DNA of 9,937 nucleotides from Gammaproteobacteria bacterium HGW-Gammaproteobacteria-14. Lineage in GTDB: Bacteria; Pseudomonadota; Gammaproteobacteria; Pseudomonadales; Alcanivoracaceae. The notes under the pieces were generated by a model. It ran no database searches. It was not told the origin of the DNA and saw only the letters and a list, made by a program, of their open reading frames with translations. The DNA is taken from positions 1 to 9,937 of the forward strand of contig PGZG01000058.1 in NCBI GenBank assembly GCA_002840115.1, in the 5' to 3' direction. Positions 7,122 to 9,937 of the stretch are shown here, one piece after another. Position 1 is the first letter of the stretch. Each line of letters begins with the position of its first letter. Both the position numbers and the translations under genes were made by a program.

Positions 7122-7151
7122 CAAGAAGGGCGCCAAAAGGCGCCCTTCTTG
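7122..7151. terminator. Bidirectional Rho-independent-type terminator hairpin
   Basis: CAAGAAGGGCGCC (7122-7134) pairs perfectly with GGCGCCCTTCTTG (7139-7151) around an AAAA loop, a 13-bp GC-rich stem. It lies 39 bases after the kinase stop and 26 bases after the end of convergent htpX. Neither side has a long T run: GGGTTCTG follows on the plus strand and GCATTTATTG on the minus strand. It probably ends both transcripts. Confidence 0.8.
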
Positions 7152-7177
7152 GGTTCTGACGTTTGTGCGGCGACTGA

Positions 7178-8071
7178 TCAGCCATGACGCTGTTCAGTCA
7201 GTGCGGCGATACGGTCATCCAGCGGAGGATGCGAAGCGAACAGCTTCTTCAGGCCGTTCAGGCCGCCACCATTAATACCAAAAGCAACCATGGAGTCCGG
7301 CATTTGGTTGGGGACTTCGTATTCCGCTTTCAGCCGCTGCAGGGCGCCAATCATGCCGCGACGGTCCGCCAGCTGAGCGCCAGCCGCATCAGCCCGGTAT
7401 TCACGCACCCGGGAGAACCAGGCAACGATGGTCATTGCGAGGAATCCCAGCACGATATCCATCACAATGGAGGTGATGTAATAGCCCGGACCAAGGCCTC
7501 GTTCATTTTTGAGCACCACACGGTCAACGAAGAAGCCGATTAGCCGCGCCAGGAAAATGACAAAGGTATTCACCACGCCTTGCACCAGTGACAGGGTGAC
7601 CATATCGCCGTTTGCCACATGGCCAATTTCGTGGGCCATAACGGCTTTGACTTCGTCAGCAGTGAAACGCTGTAGCATCCCTTCGGAGACGGCAACCAAT
7701 GCATTGTTGCGGTTCCAGCCGGTGGCGAACGCATTCGCCTGCTGAGCCGGAAAAATACCGACTTCTGGCATGCCGATCTTGGCTTTTCGAGCCAGCTCCT
7801 GCACGGTCTGCATCAGCCAGATTTCGGTCTGATTGCGTGGCTGGTCAATGATTCGCACTCTGGCGGCCCGCTTTGCCATGGGCTTGGAAATCAGTAGTGA
7901 GATAATTGAGCCAGTGAAGCCAAACACCAGAGCAAACACAAACAGTGCGCCCATATCGAGACCAATACCGTCAGCGTCGAGGAAGCCGGTGAAGCCCAGC
8001 AGGCTGAGCACGATCCCGCCAACGACGAGAATGGCCAAGTTAGTGAGCAGGAAAAGTACAATACGCATCAT
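7178..8071 (-). CDS. htpX: Protease HtpX, inner-membrane zinc metalloprotease
   Basis: M48-family integral-membrane protease that degrades misfolded membrane proteins, acting alongside FtsH. The 297 aa agree with the family (E. coli about 293). Two N-terminal membrane helices are visible (~5-27 and ~40-62). The active site HEIGH (147-151) has two zinc-ligand histidines and the catalytic Glu148; the third ligand is Glu224 in REYRADAAGA. Two more hydrophobic segments lie at ~158-183 and ~198-219, and the family motif FASHPPLDDRIAAL at 278-291. Two ATGs occur in tandem (8071 and 8068); GGAGAG at 8085-8080 lies 8 bases from the first, which is chosen. A near-consensus sigma-32 promoter at 8134-8107 gives a leader of about 28 bases, consistent with heat-shock control as known for E. 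coli htpX. It is convergent with the kinase gene and shares a terminator with it. Confidence 0.98.
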   Translation of the reverse strand: MMRIVLFLLTNLAILVVGGIVLSLLGFTGFLDADGIGLDMGALFVFALVFGFTGSIISLLISKPMAKRAARVRIIDQPRNQTEIWLMQTVQELARKAKIGMPEVGIFPAQQANAFATGWNRNNALVAVSEGMLQRFTADEVKAVMAHEIGHVANGDMVTLSLVQGVVNTFVIFLARLIGFFVDRVVLKNERGLGPGYYITSIVMDIVLGFLAMTIVAWFSRVREYRADAAGAQLADRRGMIGALQRLKAEYEVPNQMPDSMVAFGINGGGLNGLKKLFASHPPLDDRIAALTEQRHG

Positions 8072-8079
8072 GGTTCAAT

Positions 8080-8085
8080 CTCTCC
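8080..8085 (-). promoter_or_regulatory. Ribosome binding site of htpX
   Basis: GGAGAG on the minus strand, 8 bases before the first of the two tandem ATGs. Spacing favours the start at 8071 over that at 8068. Confidence 0.7.
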
Positions 8086-8106
8086 GTGGATAAATCCCTG
8101 TAGCCG

Positions 8107-8134
8107 ATATGGTGGTGGTTGTATCGATTTCAAG
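8107..8134 (-). promoter_or_regulatory. Heat-shock (sigma-32/RpoH) promoter of htpX
   Basis: On the minus strand CTTGAAA (8134-8128) is a full match to the sigma-32 -35 element. After a 13-base spacer, CACCATAT (8114-8107) matches the -10 consensus CCCCATnT at 7 of 8 positions. The 13-base spacer is the same as I recall for E. coli dnaK P1. A start near 8100 gives a leader of about 28 bases with the ribosome site GGAGAG in place. The target, htpX, is a known heat-shock gene in E. coli, which makes the match more credible. The last four bases of the adjacent inverted repeat (CTTG) are part of the -35 element. Confidence 0.75.
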
Positions 8135-8160
8135 AGCAGCTTGTAAGACTGCTGCTCTTG
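8131..8160. repeat. Perfect 10-bp inverted repeat between the alaA operon and htpX
   Basis: CAAGAGCAGC (8131-8140) and GCTGCTCTTG (8151-8160) are exact reverse complements around a 10-base loop (TTGTAAGACT). It lies 37 bases past the stop of the 162-aa gene and could end transcription of the alaA operon. However, AAATCG rather than a T run follows on the minus strand, so a simple intrinsic terminator is doubtful. One arm shares CTTG with the htpX -35 box, so it may instead be an operator or a terminator merged with the promoter. Confidence 0.6.
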
Positions 8161-8197
8161 CTCGCGGTTCCCTGATTCAGGCCTTCTTGCCAGGTAA

Positions 8198-8686
8198 TCA
8201 ACTGCTACAGCCCTCGCTGACAGCCGGAGCCGTTGGCAGAATAATCTGCTGCGGTTGTGACGAGAAAAAGTATCGCATCATGGTGCTGATTTTGCTGGAC
8301 TCGCCGCTGCGCAGCACCGCACGAATCTGCTCTACGACGGTGATTTTCTCTACCATAACCGATTCGGGTAAATCCGGGGCCGGGCTTTGATAGCGTACCT
8401 GAGAAAGACCGCAGAGCAGGGTGAAGGCCTTTCCTGTGAGTACCGCCTGATCAATGCCGTCCTGATAAATCATGGCCTCGAAACGCAGATAGTCTTCCTC
8501 GGCGAGCCATAGCAGGGTTCCCAGGCAGGCCATATGGCGATCCGAATGAAGGCCCACTTCATCCGGGGTGTCTGGGCCGCAAATATCTTCTACGTAGATC
8601 GATGCCCGCCGAGGAAAAGCGCTGTACAGATGCAGCAGGATTAGCGCTGCATCGCGGCAGAAGTCGTCAATGTGAATGTCGGCCAT
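8198..8686 (-). CDS. Conserved protein of unknown function (162 aa), PA2829-like
   Basis: The ATG at 8686-8684 follows the alaA stop after only 6 bases. With GAGGA about 14 bases upstream inside the end of alaA, translation is probably coupled. The product is soluble, with no signal peptide or membrane segment. Residues ~1-95 look like a compact alpha/beta, possibly winged-helix-like domain: helix FCRDAALILLHLYSAFP, strand ASIYVEDICGP, then DEVGLHSDRHMACLGTLLWLAEEDYLRFEAMI and a DQAVLTGKAFTLL helix. Residues ~112-140 form a helix rich in Glu, Val and Ile. Residues VEDICGPD, GLHSDRH and LTGKAF look like strongly conserved turns. The C-terminal ~20 residues are low in charge and probably flexible. 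The order alaA - this gene - htpX matches, as I recall, PA2828-PA2829-PA2830 in P. aeruginosa. Function unknown. Confidence 0.85.
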   Translation of the reverse strand: MADIHIDDFCRDAALILLHLYSAFPRRASIYVEDICGPDTPDEVGLHSDRHMACLGTLLWLAEEDYLRFEAMIYQDGIDQAVLTGKAFTLLCGLSQVRYQSPAPDLPESVMVEKITVVEQIRAVLRSGESSKISTMMRYFFSSQPQQIILPTAPAVSEGCSS

Positions 8687-8692
8687 GGCGGG

Positions 8693-9925
8693 TTACTTGT
8701 TCCTCAGCCGGTCCAGATAGCGAGCAATCCGGCCAATGGATTCGCGCAGATCGTCCGCATTCGGCAAAAATACCAGACGGAAGTGACTGGAGGCAGGCCA
8801 GTTAAAGGCACTGCCTTGAACCACCAGCACTTTTTCCTGGCGCAGCAGGTCCAGCGCCATGGCTTCGTCATCCTGAATCGGATACATCTGCGGGTCGAGC
8901 TTCGGGAACATATACAGCGCCGACTTGGGTTTGACGCAGGACACCCCGGGAATGGCGTTCAGCAATTCCCAGGCGAGGTCCCGTTGTTTGCCAAGACGGC
9001 CCGTGGGCAGTATCAGGTCATTAATACTCTGGTAGCCGCCGAGTGCGGTCTGGATGGCATGCTGTGACGGCACATTGGCGCACAGTCGCATGGACGCCAG
9101 CATTTCCAGACCTTCGATAAAGTCCTTGGCGCGATGCTTGGCACCGGAAACGATCATCCAGCCGGAACGAAACCCGGCGACCCGATAGCTCTTCGACAAA
9201 CCGTTAAAGGTAACAAACAGCAGGTCGTCGGCCATGGAAGCGATGGAAACATGCTCTTCCTCGTCGTACAGAATTTTGTCGTAAATTTCGTCGGCGAATA
9301 CGATCAGATCATTTTGCCGGGCAATTTCGAGTAATTCCTGCAGGAATGCCTTGCTGTAGTTAGCACCGGTCGGGTTGTTCGGGTTGATAATAACCAGCGC
9401 CCGGGTACGGTCGCTGATTTTTGCTTTGATGTCGTCCAGCGCCGGCTGCCAGTCTTGCTGTTCATCGCAGAGGTAATGCACCGGTTTGCCGCCGGACAAA
9501 CGAACCGCTGCGGTCCACAGGGGGTAGTCCGGTGCGGGCAGAAGAATTTCGTCGCCGTTGTTAATCAGGGCCTGCATGGCCATCACGATCAGCTCGGAGA
9601 CACCGTTGCCAATAATGATGTCATCAATGGTGACGCCCTTGATGCCTTTTTCCTGAGTGTAATGCATCACTGCTTTGCGGGCTGGAAACAGGCCTTTTGA
9701 ATGACAATAGCCAGTGGAGTCTGGCAGGTTGTGAATCACATCCTGCAGAATTTCCTCCGGGGCTTCGAAGCCGAATGGCGCCGGATTGCCAATATTCAGC
9801 TTGATAATCCGGTGGCCTTCCTCTTCCATGCGGTTGGCTTCCCGCAATACCGGGCCACGGATGTCGTAGCAGACGCCCTTGAGTTTGTCTGATTTCTGAA
9901 TCTGTGTCTGGCTCGGCTTGGTCAT
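8693..9925 (-). CDS. alaA: Glutamate-pyruvate aminotransferase AlaA
   Basis: Cytoplasmic PLP-dependent class I aminotransferase that makes alanine from pyruvate with glutamate as amino donor. The 410 residues follow E. coli AlaA (YfbQ, about 405 aa) closely throughout: VCYDIRGPVLREA (18-30), LNIGNPAPFGF (43-53), IIGNGVSELIVMAMQAL (104-120), PAPDYPLWTAAV (130-141), NPNNPTGA (181-188), FADEIYDKILYD (210-221) with Asp212 and Tyr215, FNGLSKSYRVAGFRSGW (240-256) with the PLP-binding Lys245 and phosphate-contacting Arg253, and SHFRLVFLP with carboxylate-binding Arg383. The ATG at 9925-9923 gives the usual N-terminus; the ribosome site and promoter lie at or beyond the right edge. It is the first visible gene of a pair with the 162-aa gene 6 bases downstream. 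Complete within the window, no defect seen. Confidence 0.97.
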   Translation of the reverse strand: MTKPSQTQIQKSDKLKGVCYDIRGPVLREANRMEEEGHRIIKLNIGNPAPFGFEAPEEILQDVIHNLPDSTGYCHSKGLFPARKAVMHYTQEKGIKGVTIDDIIIGNGVSELIVMAMQALINNGDEILLPAPDYPLWTAAVRLSGGKPVHYLCDEQQDWQPALDDIKAKISDRTRALVIINPNNPTGANYSKAFLQELLEIARQNDLIVFADEIYDKILYDEEEHVSIASMADDLLFVTFNGLSKSYRVAGFRSGWMIVSGAKHRAKDFIEGLEMLASMRLCANVPSQHAIQTALGGYQSINDLILPTGRLGKQRDLAWELLNAIPGVSCVKPKSALYMFPKLDPQMYPIQDDEAMALDLLRQEKVLVVQGSAFNWPASSHFRLVFLPNADDLRESIGRIARYLDRLRNK

Positions 9926-9937
9926 GGCGGTCTTGTC

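Noticed and set aside
6771..7136. 121-aa open frame on the minus strand
   Set aside because: It is antisense to the kinase gene and begins inside the terminator stem; no family features.
8131..8160. Calling the inverted repeat a standard Rho-independent terminator of the alaA operon
   Set aside because: No T tract follows on the minus strand and the repeat enters the htpX -35 box; listed as an inverted repeat instead.
8672..9067. 131-aa open frame on the plus strand
   Set aside because: It is fully antisense to alaA and the start of the 162-aa gene, has no ribosome site or recognisable domain, and reflects the codon bias of alaA.

Overview
The window looks like chromosomal core DNA of a marine-type gammaproteobacterium of the Pseudomonadales/Oceanospirillales kind (Alcanivorax- or Marinobacter-like). 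This rests on an AlaA very close to the Enterobacteria/Pseudomonas type, a Pseudomonas-type PdxB, a PA1571-family small protein beside an ATP-NAD kinase, and an alaA - small conserved gene - htpX order that I recall from Pseudomonas (PA2828-PA2830). The species is not determined. There is no tRNA, rRNA, IS element, phage gene or CRISPR array, and no gene-free stretch longer than about 215 bases.

Left part (1-4311, minus strand): a tightly packed three-gene envelope operon. It is read from right to left as a small secreted coiled-coil/beta protein (172 aa), a 661-aa exported TPR and coiled-coil protein, and a large TPR lipoprotein that runs off the left edge. The gaps are 0 and 2 bases. No enzyme motif is visible. 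The set resembles the TPR subunits that accompany ExbB/ExbD/TonB-like motors in many gammaproteobacteria, but the motor genes would lie outside the window.

Middle (4312-7151): a 212-bp divergent promoter region separates that operon from pdxB (plus strand, TTG start), the second enzyme of DXP-dependent vitamin B6 synthesis. The 3' end of pdxB overlaps by 98 bp, tail to tail, with a small PA1571-family gene on the minus strand. That small gene is in turn divergent from an ATP-NAD kinase-like gene (plus strand). A perfect 13-bp hairpin ends the kinase gene and probably also serves the convergent htpX.

Right part (7178-9925, minus strand): alaA (glutamate-pyruvate aminotransferase) is followed six bases later by a conserved gene of unknown function, then a 126-bp gap and htpX (inner-membrane zinc protease). 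That gap holds a near-consensus heat-shock (sigma-32) promoter aimed at htpX. Its -35 element is partly built from one arm of a perfect 10-bp inverted repeat. The protease therefore probably has its own heat-shock control, apart from the metabolic genes upstream.

The most informative points are the htpX heat-shock promoter with its overlapping hairpin, the TPR operon of unknown function, the pdxB/PA1571 overlapping coding ends, and a 13-nt tandem duplication that creates two out-of-phase ATGs at the kinase start.
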